In this document: piece by piece, positions 8,778-19,200 of the stretch | How the letters are laid out: every line of letters starts with the position of its first letter | Numbering within the stretch: the stretch's first letter is position 1 | DNA from: Aurantiochytrium sp. KH105 | Lineage: Eukaryota > Sar > Bigyra > Thraustochytrida > Thraustochytriidae | Direction of reading: 5' to 3' | NCBI GenBank assembly: GCA_003116975.1 | Contig: BGKB01000059.1 | Coordinates: 248,001-312,000, forward strand | Length of the DNA: 64,000 bases | The notes under the pieces: model-generated | The model's input: only the letters and a program-made list of their open reading frames with translations | What the model was told of the DNA's origin: nothing | Database searches by the model: none | Made by a program: the position numbers and the translations under genes

Positions 8778-10664
8778 ATGCAGGCGCGCGGAGCCCCGTC
8801 AAAACTCAGCCGCTGGCGCGCGAAGCAGTCCGAGGCCGCAGCGCGTCGCGCACAACGAGCAAGGGGCGGCTCCAGCGGTGAAGGATGGCATCTCGTCGTC
8901 TACGTCTTTGGCCTAGGCGCCGTGTGCCTGCTGCTCTTGCAGCTCATTGTGACGATTTTTCGATCAAACGATCCTGCCGACACCCTCAGCAACGGCCTCG
9001 AGAGCAAATTGCGAGCCGAGGCAAGCCGAGAAAATCGGCTAGGCGGCGGTATTAGCGGCGGTGGCAGCGGCGGCCTGATATCTGGCGATCAACTTGCTCC
9101 TGGTCCTGAACCCGACGTGGAGGGACTCGCCCACCGCATCGCCGACGCTCTTGCACCCTTCCAAACAAAGTACCTCGAAAGCATCGGGGCGCCTCTGCCC
9201 CCTTGCGACCCTCAAGATATGGTATGGACCGACTTTGAGCCAGGCTTTCTCTCTGGTTGTCCCAAGATTGGATGCAAAGTCTTTGACACACTCGAGGAGG
9301 CGAAAGCCGCTTGTGCCGCCGACGAAAGCTGCGGTGGCATTACCAAGACGGGCGGAAGTCTGGAGCTCCGTTATTCCCGCGATCCGCAGGATTCGGAGCA
9401 TGGGGAGGTCTCATCAGTTCGTTCCGTCTGCAAACGCAAATCGAACGCTATCGAGGTCTGGGACGCGTTTCGAAGGACCGTCGAGACGGCCCTCAACGAA
9501 GACGACAACCTCCATCTTTCAACCACCTACGAGGCTCGCGAAGACGACAGCATCTTTATGGCCATCTCGACGTATCGCGACACGACCTGCCCGGACACCT
9601 TGCGCGGCGCTTTCATGAGTGCCAAGCACCCGGAAAAGCTTTTTGTCGGCATTGTGCAGCAAAACTGCAATGTGCAGAATTGCTTCACTGGCACGGGATG
9701 GGGCCACACGCGCAAGTGGGTACCGCAGGATGGCCCAGACGTCGACTGCGCCGAAGCTTTTTGCGCCGAGTTCCCAGAAGTCTGTCGGAAACAGGTTCGC
9801 ATTCTCCGTCTCGGCGAGCGCGAGTCCTATGGCCCATTCTTTGGTCGCTACCTCAACAGCAAACTGTACCGCGGAGAGAACTTTTACGTGCAAATTGACG
9901 CGCACACCGAATTTCGCGCAGACTGGGACTATTGGCTCATCGATCAAATGCGCCGCACAAAGAGCTACCCTTACTCTGTGATTTCCAACTATCCGCCTGC
10001 CGGAGATCCAAAAAAGACGGGCCGCTGGGCAGCACCCAATGGATACACGGAACCTTCACCCAGCGCGCTATGCGGGTGCACCTTTGAAGACGCTGGCGGG
10101 ACGCACCACACTGTCCGTCTCCGCGAAACGCCCCGATCCATCGCGGAAAATGTTGACACCTCGGTGCCTCACCATTCAGCATTTGTAGCTGCCGGGTTCT
10201 TTGTGGCACATGGTTCCATCGTCAAGAATGTTCCCTTTGACCCCTTCTTGCCCTATCTCTTCATGGGTGAGGAAATCTCGCTGACTATTCGCTTTTGGAC
10301 GGGTGGCTATGATATCTACGGACCTGCCATCAATGTGCTTCGTCACGAGTACGTCCGCAAGGAAAGTCCAAAGTTCTGGGAAAGCATTTCCATGGTCTTT
10401 AGCAATGGCGGTCTGCACAATGGCCTCACAGACCTCATCATTCCCAGAGTGCAGAACCTTGTGGGCTGGAAAGACGAGCCTCCACGCTCAGAGTCTGTTT
10501 TTACGCGCAAGGATGAATTTGGCTGCGGAAACAAGCGCTCCTCGTATCAGTTTGTCAAAGCGATGCAGATCCAGATCCGTTCGCTACGCCAGACCGCCCC
10601 AACGTGGTGTCTTCACGGGACCGACATGCCCGAGGACGTGCGAGCCTGGAAGGAGAACACATAG
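8778..10664 (+). CDS. Type II membrane GlcNAc-transferase-like protein (PF11397, GT60-like)
   Basis: A 628-residue, single-exon protein. The N-terminus is basic, with a signal anchor at about 39-61, then a Gly-rich stem. A Cys-containing module at about 155-215 (CKVFDTLEEAKAACAADESC, then a GGIT segment) resembles a PAN/apple-like fold. The catalytic domain begins near residue 258 with IFMAISTYRDTTCPDTL and contains VGIVQQNC. The DAH metal/nucleotide-sugar site near 374 lies in FYVQIDAHTEFRADWDYWL. Downstream are HHSAFVAAGFFVAHG and PFDPFLPYLFMGEEI. This order matches the Pfam GlcNAc family, whose founder is Skp1 hydroxyproline GlcNAc-transferase of Dictyostelium. That founder is cytosolic, whereas the signal anchor here points to a Golgi enzyme acting on secretory or cell-wall proteins. 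The acceptor is unknown. Confidence 0.85.
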   Translation: MQARGAPSKLSRWRAKQSEAAARRAQRARGGSSGEGWHLVVYVFGLGAVCLLLLQLIVTIFRSNDPADTLSNGLESKLRAEASRENRLGGGISGGGSGGLISGDQLAPGPEPDVEGLAHRIADALAPFQTKYLESIGAPLPPCDPQDMVWTDFEPGFLSGCPKIGCKVFDTLEEAKAACAADESCGGITKTGGSLELRYSRDPQDSEHGEVSSVRSVCKRKSNAIEVWDAFRRTVETALNEDDNLHLSTTYEAREDDSIFMAISTYRDTTCPDTLRGAFMSAKHPEKLFVGIVQQNCNVQNCFTGTGWGHTRKWVPQDGPDVDCAEAFCAEFPEVCRKQVRILRLGERESYGPFFGRYLNSKLYRGENFYVQIDAHTEFRADWDYWLIDQMRRTKSYPYSVISNYPPAGDPKKTGRWAAPNGYTEPSPSALCGCTFEDAGGTHHTVRLRETPRSIAENVDTSVPHHSAFVAAGFFVAHGSIVKNVPFDPFLPYLFMGEEISLTIRFWTGGYDIYGPAINVLRHEYVRKESPKFWESISMVFSNGGLHNGLTDLIIPRVQNLVGWKDEPPRSESVFTRKDEFGCGNKRSSYQFVKAMQIQIRSLRQTAPTWCLHGTDMPEDVRAWKENT

Positions 10665-12289
10665 ACAGGCAGACAAGCTCTATTGACCATTTTCCTTTAC
10701 CTTTTTCAACTTGGCTTTTTCACGTTGCCCGAATCGTGCAGGGTGAACGTATCATCCATCATTTTCCTCTCCTTTTGTTTTTGTTTAGGTCAGATTACCT
10801 TTTTGTTCTCAAATATAGAACTGCTTTCGCTCTACGTTGCAGCGCCTTCTCTTGTCCCAAATTTCGTTTATGAACGAATCCCCCAGGCGAGTAGCAGCGC
10901 TGTGGATGGCCTCCCCGCCCTCGCTTCCCACACTGGCCTTCTGATTGTAACTTAATCGCTTACTAAATTTCGTCACTTCGTGATCGAGCGAGGCGAGAGC
11001 CTTTGTGCGCTTGCTGTAGCGTTTCGCTTGCTTAGCCTGCTCGTTTCAGATGAGCCGAATGTAATCGGTCGAGCAGCTTCAATTTGTCCATGGCAGATTT
11101 TGAGCTGGGTGCGTCCCTTAGGGCCAAAATAGGTGAAATTAATCTTTGGGTCGCACTCTCGGTACCGCTCCAGGAAGGCCTCAGTCTTTCTGAAGAAGCA
11201 AAGAGCGTACGGATGGCGCCTTCGTAGTATGAGCTCAGTTCCTTTTCGCGAGAGGGTTTCAAAAAGAGGCGGCCACTGAGAGAATTTTTGCGCGGTGACG
11301 GGCAACACTATCGATGTCCAGACCATTCTGGACGAGCGTATTGTATTCGCCAACGTCCTTTCGGTAGGTTGGCCACATCGCGCTCAGCCACTTATTCATC
11401 TCCGCATACCACTTTGCGATCTGCTTGGCCATTGTCGCACCAGCCTGCCCATAGAGCATCGATCGATTGCCATTGTACATTGTGAACAGCTTGTTCAGAG
11501 ACTTTTGCAGATCGCGTCCAGCTGTATCGAGCTTCCCGAACGCACCTTCCATACCGATTCGTTTCGAGGAGGGCATCCTGGATGGAGCTTGCCTGGTCTT
11601 CTTTTGTTCGCATTGCGTAAATGCATTTTTGCGGAAGCTCTCTTCTGGAACCGAAGACAAGAATCACTCAGTCACTGAGTCTAAGATTTTACTTATGAGT
11701 TTATCCTGAGCTCGGCAACGAAGAGCCATTGAGAAGAGCCATCATCCGCTTTAACTTTGTAATTGCGATCGCTACGTACGAGTCCAAGAAGCCGTGTTTT
11801 GCAAAAGGGAGGTCATCCGCGGTGCGATCTTCGATTTCTTGACGCGATCCCTCGCCAGGATTCTCCCTACATCGTGTATCGCGGACTGGTTGGCGCCAAG
11901 GTCGCGTTCGATTTGGAACATTGAGAGCACGATGCAGGATAACACGAACGGACTGGTCGAGGCCGCGACCATCGGTCGCGCAAGCGTTCAACGAATACAG
12001 CGAGAGGACGTCCCCGTAGGAAACAACAAAAGAGATCGATTTATTTTGATTTTCGTAGAGTAAAGTCTGCCAACGATCGTCTGCGTCAAGGCGGCCGAAT
12101 CAAGAGAGCGCGCCTGAACAAGAGTAAAACAATTCAATGCGGGTGCGGGTACGTGTTCCCACAACCTGCGTGCAGAGCCGCGCGCCCTTCAGCTTTCCCA
12201 CCACCTGTATACGCCGCGTATACGCTGGATGGATGAAGAAGCCCAGGGCCGAGGGGGGGAGAAGTGAGATGCAAACTGCGCATCTTTGG
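10665..12289. other. Intergenic region containing a degenerate gene relic
   Basis: Apart from the relic annotated at 10985-11991, this 1.6-kb gap holds only T-rich 3' flank (10680-10860) and a short region (12060-12289) downstream of the SERF-like gene. No intact gene is supported. Confidence 0.5.
10985..11991 (-). pseudogene. Frame-broken relic of a helical (possibly BAR-domain) protein gene
   Basis: Several protein-like segments lie in order on the minus strand but in different frames. The best is at 11259-11660 (AGRDLQKSLNKLFTMYNGN, GATMAKQIAKWYAEMNKWL, VGEYNTLVQNGLDIDSVARH). It continues in a second frame (KPSREKELSSYYEGAIRTLF, near 11190-11250), then a third (RKTEAFLERYRECDPKINFT, near 11130-11190), and ends in the second frame again near 11032. 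Helical segments upstream (about 11700-11990) also switch frame. Amphipathic helices and the RHR...KP pattern resemble BAR domains, but the match is weak. Repeated frame switches without GT-AG borders at the switch points argue for a decayed gene rather than introns. Sequencing errors are the alternative. The call as a relic is moderate and the family is tentative. Confidence 0.35.
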
Positions 12290-12607
12290 TCACTTGTTCT
12301 TGGCGATCATCTTCTTGGTGTACTCCGGGTCGCGTTTGCCCGTGTGCGGGTTCACCATGGACTCTACCTTGCCCTTGGCCACGTACTTTTCGCCGCGGTC
12401 CTTGGTCTTCTCCTGGAGCTTGCCCTCCTCCTTGAGGCGCTTTTTCTCCGCGATCTTGGCCTGCAGGCGCTCGGCGTCCGAGAGCTTCTTGTCGCCGCCG
12501 CCGGCGTCGCCGCCGGCCTTGCCGCCCTTCTTCGGCGCATTGCCCTGCTTCGCGCGCCGCGCCTCCGCGCGCTGCCGGTCCTTCTCGCGCTGGTTGCCGC
12601 GCGCCAT
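12290..12607 (-). CDS. SERF/4F5-family small basic protein
   Basis: A 105-residue protein starting at the Met encoded by 12607-12605; the longer open frame upstream is GC-rich low complexity. The N-terminus MARGNQREKDRQRAEARRAK is the hallmark of the 4F5/SERF family (PF04419), small charged proteins reported to influence amyloid aggregation and RNA-related condensates. SERF proteins are often about 60 residues. Here a Lys/Glu/Arg-rich helix (about 45-80) and a conserved-looking tail (VNPHTGKRDPEYTKKMIAKN) extend it. The composition predicts a disordered, nucleic-acid-binding protein. It is divergent with the large SH3/SAM gene, about 615 bases apart, so they may share a promoter region. Confidence 0.75.
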   Translation of the reverse strand: MARGNQREKDRQRAEARRAKQGNAPKKGGKAGGDAGGGDKKLSDAERLQAKIAEKKRLKEEGKLQEKTKDRGEKYVAKGKVESMVNPHTGKRDPEYTKKMIAKNK

Positions 12608-13221
12608 GCTCGCTCTCCTCGGGGCCGGGATCCACGCGGCGGGGGCGGCGCGGCGCGGCGCGGGCGCGGGGGCGGCTGCGGACCGGGCGGCGTGCGGGCG
12701 AGCGGACGCGGCGCGGCGCGAGCTGGCCTGGGTGATTGATTGATTGATCGGGCGATTGACTGATTGATCATCGTCGAGCCCAGACCAGACACAGAAAAGA
12801 AAGGGAGAAAAAGAGACCAAAGAAGGAAGAGAAAAGGGCCTATTGGTTCCGAGCGCGTTCGCCGGGGGTTCTCAGAGGACCGTTGGGCCGCAAGGGCACG
12901 CACTGCAGAGGGCGGGCTGCAGCTTGGGCTTGCGTCAGGCAGCGAAGCGTGCCATGCAGCAAGCGCGGCAACGCGCTGGGCTCCTCTCCTGACGGGACTG
13001 CGCTTGAAAGAAAGCTTTGCGAGGACGACGCGGGGCCAGACGCTGCGCTGGGAGCTGCTGCAGCGGCGCTCCCAGCAAGCAAGCAAGCAAAGGCAAATAA
13101 GCAAGCGAAGTCGAATCTGCTTGCGTGAGCGAGGTAGGGGCTCAAAGCGGGAACTCCGACCTCGCAAACGCGGAGCTCGTTTGTCCTCTAGCTCTCGTAC
13201 GAACGAGCGTACGCCCGCGAT
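12608..13221. other. Divergent promoter region between SERF-like and SH3/SAM genes
   Basis: This 614-base interval separates two divergent starts. It contains a short GATT-type run near 12736-12770 and an (AAGC)n run near 13074-13095. No gene is seen; frames crossing it are low complexity. Confidence 0.5.
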
Positions 13222-16200
13222 ATGGAGACTCTCGTTCATGAAAATACGCCGCACGGCGCGCCGCTCGTGCGTGTCATTAAACGTTTTGCCGGAAGCCACA
13301 GAAATAAAGAGCTTGCCCTTGAAATTGGCCAGCCCGTGTGGATTGTGAGAAGAGCAAAACTTGTGAATCAGCGTGGCACGTGGTGGATTGGATATGATGC
13401 GCGGGGAAGACGGGGTGTCTTCCCCGAAGAGTGCATTGACGTCCGCGACGTTGATCCCGAGCAACTAAAGCGTGCGGCTGCAGGAGACACACGCAAGCTG
13501 CTTGAAGCTCGCAGACAGCGCCAAGGATCACGGTCTCGATCTCCCCCGCCAAAACATGCACGCGTCGTTGATTACGCACTGCGCGCGGGCACCTTTCATA
13601 TTGAACTGCGACCTTCACTCACGGTATCGCACGCTTCCCTCTTTCTTCCCGATGCCTCGTCACAGCATCTCGACACCTTTGCAGCTGGAATAATCGAGAC
13701 AAGCACTCAAGAAGACGCTGATAATCACGTTGAGGCTGACGCGCTTGGCACCTGGACTGACACCCACATTTCTATTTCACGAGCACTTGCCGATATTGCC
13801 AAGCAATCATCCATCGACAGCAGCACCTTAATGGAACTAAAAATTGACGACGACAGCACGCGTCAGTCCAAAGTCTGGCGACTCTCGCTCTTTCCCTTTC
13901 TCAAGTATCCCGCCACGATATTTGGGCTCTCTACCTCTGTCCGGATCTGGTTCTCCGCAAATGCAGAGGCCAGACCTCTGGCGTCTGTCTCCATGCTTGG
14001 CGAAGCCAAAGTGCAAGTGCAGCTTAAATGTCTGCAGGACGTCGATATCTTTCTCGAAAAGGCGCGCCTGAACCTTGGCATCATTCCTGTCATTCGCGAT
14101 GGTGACGTGAGTACAAATGACCTTCATCAGCCCGGAACCATGATGGAAACCTCGTCTTTGAACCTTGCATCAGGTCAACCCATCGTAATCGGCAAATCGT
14201 CTTTCTGCCGTGTCTCGAAACTCGACGCTAACTTTGGTCACCTTGCCCTTCTTTTAAGAGATTCTGACGGTACCGTCGCAGGCCATGCAGAAGTGTCTCT
14301 CGCGCGTCTATCACGAACTCCCGATCGTCATGTAAAGCTCAAGCTGCACACCGAAACAACCGTGGGAAGTGTCAAGAGTGTTGCGGCAATACTCTCTGCC
14401 AAGGTAAATCCTGCGCTTGACCAAGAAATCTCTCACGCCCCACCTAGTCCTCAAAGAATGCCGTCTCCGACAAAACATAAAAGGTCAACTCCGGCAGGTT
14501 CTGCGCAAATTGAACTTGCCTCTCCTATACTCTCAGAGTTTGAGCACAAAGAAGACCAAGCACAGCGTCGGCGTGGACGTAGTCCCCATAAAATGCCTTC
14601 GAGAGGTGAATCTCCTGCTTCTCGCGATTCGAGATCTCCCAGTCGAGAAACAAGAGTGCGGGAAAGACCGCGTGTATCAAAGCAAGCGCACCACGAGATA
14701 CAGCAGAAGAAAATCCTTGAGCAACGGCAGTCAAGGCGTCACCAAACAAGTCCGCAGAGGCACTCAAACGCTACAGCGAGTCCAAGTAGTCAAGCCAGCA
14801 AACCATGGTCTCCACATCCGACTCATTCTCTAGAGAGTCCTGGCATTCTGAGCGCGCGTGGCAAGAAAGCAAAGGATTCAAGTCCGCGTTCCAAAATGCG
14901 AAGCGAAAGTCTATCCCTGGTGCAACAAGCTCAACAAGGCTTGAACGAACTTCTAGCACCGCCGCTAGCCAATCACAACCAAGATGTTCACGAAGCTGGC
15001 CAAGCTTGGGCTTCACGTGCAAAACCTGGACATGACCTTCGTGAGGGTTTTCAACAAGATTCTACATCAGTAGATCCAAGTTTGACTGCGCAAATACAAC
15101 TTGGTCTGCGGCAGCTTTTGCACAATCACGTAGCAGACTGGCAAAACCCATCTCTTTCACAGATTCAGACGCACTCGCACCTCGCAGTTGATGTGCAGGA
15201 CTCCTCAAGTCCATCTTCAAGCTCTTCGTCCTCTTCCCCATCGTCTGTATCATCTTCGTCGTCGCCGTCGTCATCTTCTTCTTCTTCCATCTCCTCTGAC
15301 TCTTCCACAACCGTTCTTCATACGGCCAAGCCATCAAGTCCAGCTATGCTGCATTCACCAGCTTCAAAGTCTCAAGATCAAGATGCAAAGTCACCCTTGC
15401 GGCCCAAGACTTCACCCGCGTGGTCTCACCAAGGCCCTGAAACAAATTCGCCGCGGGTCCAGAAACAGCAGAAACCGGACAAAGAAAGTCCAGAACGAGA
15501 CGATCTTGAGCGCTATGAGACCGCACTTGAGGATAACCCTGGCCACGTCGCAGATTCTTTGTTTGAGCAGGATCGCATCGAAGCAATTCAGCGAGGCCTC
15601 AATGGATGTTTGCGCCTCTCGAGACAACAACTCTGGCAGCTTGTCGCCGACGCAGGCATGTGGGACACCGTAGCAAAAGGTCTTGGCGCGTTACGTGGCG
15701 ATTCAGAAACAGTACTCCCTCTGCTTGATCTTGGCTCACTGGCATCGCTCTTACACCTCGAGTCAGGCTCCCTGGCGGTGCGCCAGCTGCATCGTGCTCT
15801 CCTGGATCTCGTCCGTGTAGAGAGCATTGAGACCGCCTTTGAACAGCATGAGCGAGGCGACATTGAAAAGGCTGCCGCCGGATTTGAGATGGATTCCTCT
15901 TTGCAACAATGGCGGCCACTTGTGGCAATTCCTTTTGACCAGTGGACCGCGGACCATATTGCGATGCTCTTTCGCGTGTGCGGAGCTGGCGAGCGCCGTG
16001 GCAAGCCTGCTACATTTGTGTCGCGTTGTCGCGTCACGGGCAAGTACCTTTTGGAGCGCGAGATGCAGGGCAGCTTCTGTCTCGAACAAGAGCTCTGCAG
16101 CTTGGGAGTTCTCGATTCCATTGTGCGCCAACGCCTCCAGTACCAGATAAGTCTTCTCGCAAAACGCGTCGCCGCACGAACGAATCAAGATCTCCGCAAT

Positions 16201-19200
16201 GAACTCTCTGGCACTGACCAGGCCGTCATGGGGGGAACCGTTGCCGTAAGGAATGCAACGACGAGCCTCGACGATCCTGAAGGCGCATGGTGGGCAAGTC
16301 GAGCGTTCGGTCTCCGTGCTCGCAAACCCATCAAACGCTGGAGTGTCAGTGACATTGGTAGGCTCGGCAAGCTGCTGCGCTTTGCTCCTGCCATCTTGTC
16401 ACGCATGGAGGCTTATGCGCTCGACGGGCGCGGCTTTGTCGATCTTACGCGCGATGAAATGCGATATGAGCTGGGACTTTCACCTCACGAAGTTGAAGTC
16501 TTGGACGCCTCACGAAAATTGCTTCTCATCCCACCGCAGGTGCTCCTTGGATCCTCCGATTATTTACAGGTTCGCGTTCTAAACCAGCATGAGTCCTTGT
16601 GGGAGGCTGGTGGCCCCGAGGGCAAGCTTTGTCTCGCTCTTCATCGTGTGCATACGCTTATTCTACGGCCCGGCCCGGGGCTTATGCAGGCCGTAGACTT
16701 TGCTTCGCGCAAACTGGAGCGGCGGCACTTGCTTCCTGCAGCTCGTATCTGGTTTCGACTCCTCGAGTATACGCCAGGTGCGCGCGACGCTGCTGGTGAC
16801 GAGACCAAATCCTTTTCAGATGCGGGCGCGGCGTCGCTCACAGCCGTCATTCGCAAGCACACCATCGACACGGTTGGCGACCGTCTTCGTCGCTGGGACC
16901 CCTTGCACGATCTCGTGCAAACGCGGACAGGTCAGCTCCGGGGCTGGCGCTACCTTGGCACTACCAGCGTTGAGCGTGGCTGCACAGACGAGTGCGCTCG
17001 TTTGGACCTTGCTTTTAACACTGCTGCTTTCACATCAGTCCTGGCTTCCAAGACAAAGGCGGGCCTTGATGCTCAATCCAACGACAACGATGCCACTTCA
17101 GACGTTGCAAGACTTTATCGCTTCTGCTTTCTGGTCCAACTGGGCACATTAAAGAGTCCCGACAGTGAATTTGAGCTTGTTTCAGTCCCGCTGTCGAATG
17201 GGATCGACTCGCGCACTGAAGGCCCCGGAACACACATGTTCACGCTATCAGCCCCGTTCCAAATCGAGCCAAGCAAACCATCCTTGATCAAGACTGCAAC
17301 GCGTCGCAAATCAGTTCGGAAAGCTCGTCGCAAGAGTACTTTACTTGGCAAGAAGTCCAGCAAAAAGCAAATTAAGACTGACGCGTCTCAACGAAAGAAT
17401 TTGCCAACACGTGTTGCAGCGCGAAACGAGCCCCCGAAAGTGTCGTCACCCAAAGTGCCGAAAGCATCTCGTCAAAGCGCGACGCATACTCGTAGACTTT
17501 ACCGCGATGATTACAAGATGGAACAAATTGCAAAGCTCGAGCAGACGCAGCGTGACATGCAGGCGACCCTCAAAGAGGCGCTAAAACATGGAACAGGGCG
17601 GGGGGACGCACAGGTTTCTCAGCTTCGTACACAGGCAGCGTATCACCTCGGCGAGTTGATGGGCGGACAGGCAAGCAAGATGAGCATTCACAATGGTCAA
17701 GTTGAGGCCAAACGATTGCCTTCGGCTCTCGACACTGCCACGGTCCGAATCGCAAAAGACAACGTATCGAAGCCAGCCTCCTCCTCCATCTCTTCTTCTT
17801 CTTCCTCCACCTTTTCTTCTTCCACGTCTTCATCGTCGTCCGTGTCTTCCTCTCCGTCCTCATCAACATCGTCGTCATCGTCATCGTCGTCATCTCCATC
17901 TTCATCATCTTCGTCGTCATCGCAAAGTCCTGGGTGGGAGGCTTCTAGCGAAGGTGAGGCCAATCAGAAAATCACCAAGAGGACTTCGACAAAATGCCAG
18001 CGGGACTGGACAAAAGATTTGACTGTGGCAGAAACGCAACGCAAGAACGACTCCGATGACGAAATTGATGACGAGCTGGCGGCTCAGTGGGCAAGTCGCG
18101 TGAGTGCGCAATTCCTGCCGAGTTCCCCGCAGGGCAAAACGTTGACGTACCCCTTGCGCGCGTCAAGCATCACGGCCGATCGCTGCTTAAGCAAGCTGAA
18201 ACGTGCAGTATGCCGCATTGGGGCAGCTTCTTGTTTGACCTATTTAGCCATGCATGACAGGCGCTACGAAGGCTGGATCTCAGGTTCGAACTTTGAGACC
18301 TTTGTCGTCAACGACCTGAATCACCCTGAGCTCGTGTCAGAGCTTCCTGAAGTTCTGGCCGAGCTACAAACGACACACGGATATCTGGCTCGCGCGCAGA
18401 ATGAGGAAACTGTGCTTCGGTACGAGCGTCTTGTGTTCCGATGGACGAACGAGAGCGAAGCATATCGAAGTGCACTAGTACAAAGACTCTGGCGTCGAGC
18501 CTATCTTGAGGAGATGGATCTTTTCGTGGCTCTCGAGCCGGAAGGATCCCCTCGACATCAAGTGCTACGTGAGCTAGATGAGGATCTCGACGAGGACGAA
18601 CTGCACCTTGTTCTTGGATCTCGTCCAAACGTGGATATCCTCGACATGCCGCTTATTCGTTTGCTTGGCCGAAGCTTTTGGACAGGTCTCATTGCACGTC
18701 TTCAACCACGGGCAACCGAGTTTCTAGACTACATTCGAAAGGCGAACAACGGACAGAAAACAGAAGATGCGTCAAGCGCGCTCCTTGATGTTGCGTCTTT
18801 TGCCGAAGCTGTGCAATCATTAATTGGAATTCGCCTTGGAGATGTGGATTTGGAGGAACTCCAAGCTGCGAGCGGTGGCGGCGAGGGCCACATAAACTGC
18901 GAAGCGATTGTCGAAGCGGCGCAGACCCGCGCCAGCGTCGACACAGAGACAGTTCTTTTGCAGCTCATGGCTGCCGACATGGACGCCACTGGGATTGTGG
19001 ACCAAGAGGCCATGTTTACAGCACTTTGCGCCGGAGCGCGCGGTGAGGGGGCGACGAGGGATCACATTGACCAAGCTCGGCGTCTCGCCGCAGACTATGG
19101 GCGTAATTCGGGACCATTTACACTTTGGATGGTGAGCACGTTACACCTTGCTCGCGAGAGAGCCATTGAAGCCGAGTTTGTGCGTCTCGGTCGCTGGTTC

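Noticed and set aside
12364-13464. 366-codon minus-strand frame overlapping the SERF-like gene and the start of the SH3/SAM gene
   Set aside because: It is Arg/Ser/Pro-rich with no domain and conflicts with two well-supported genes.
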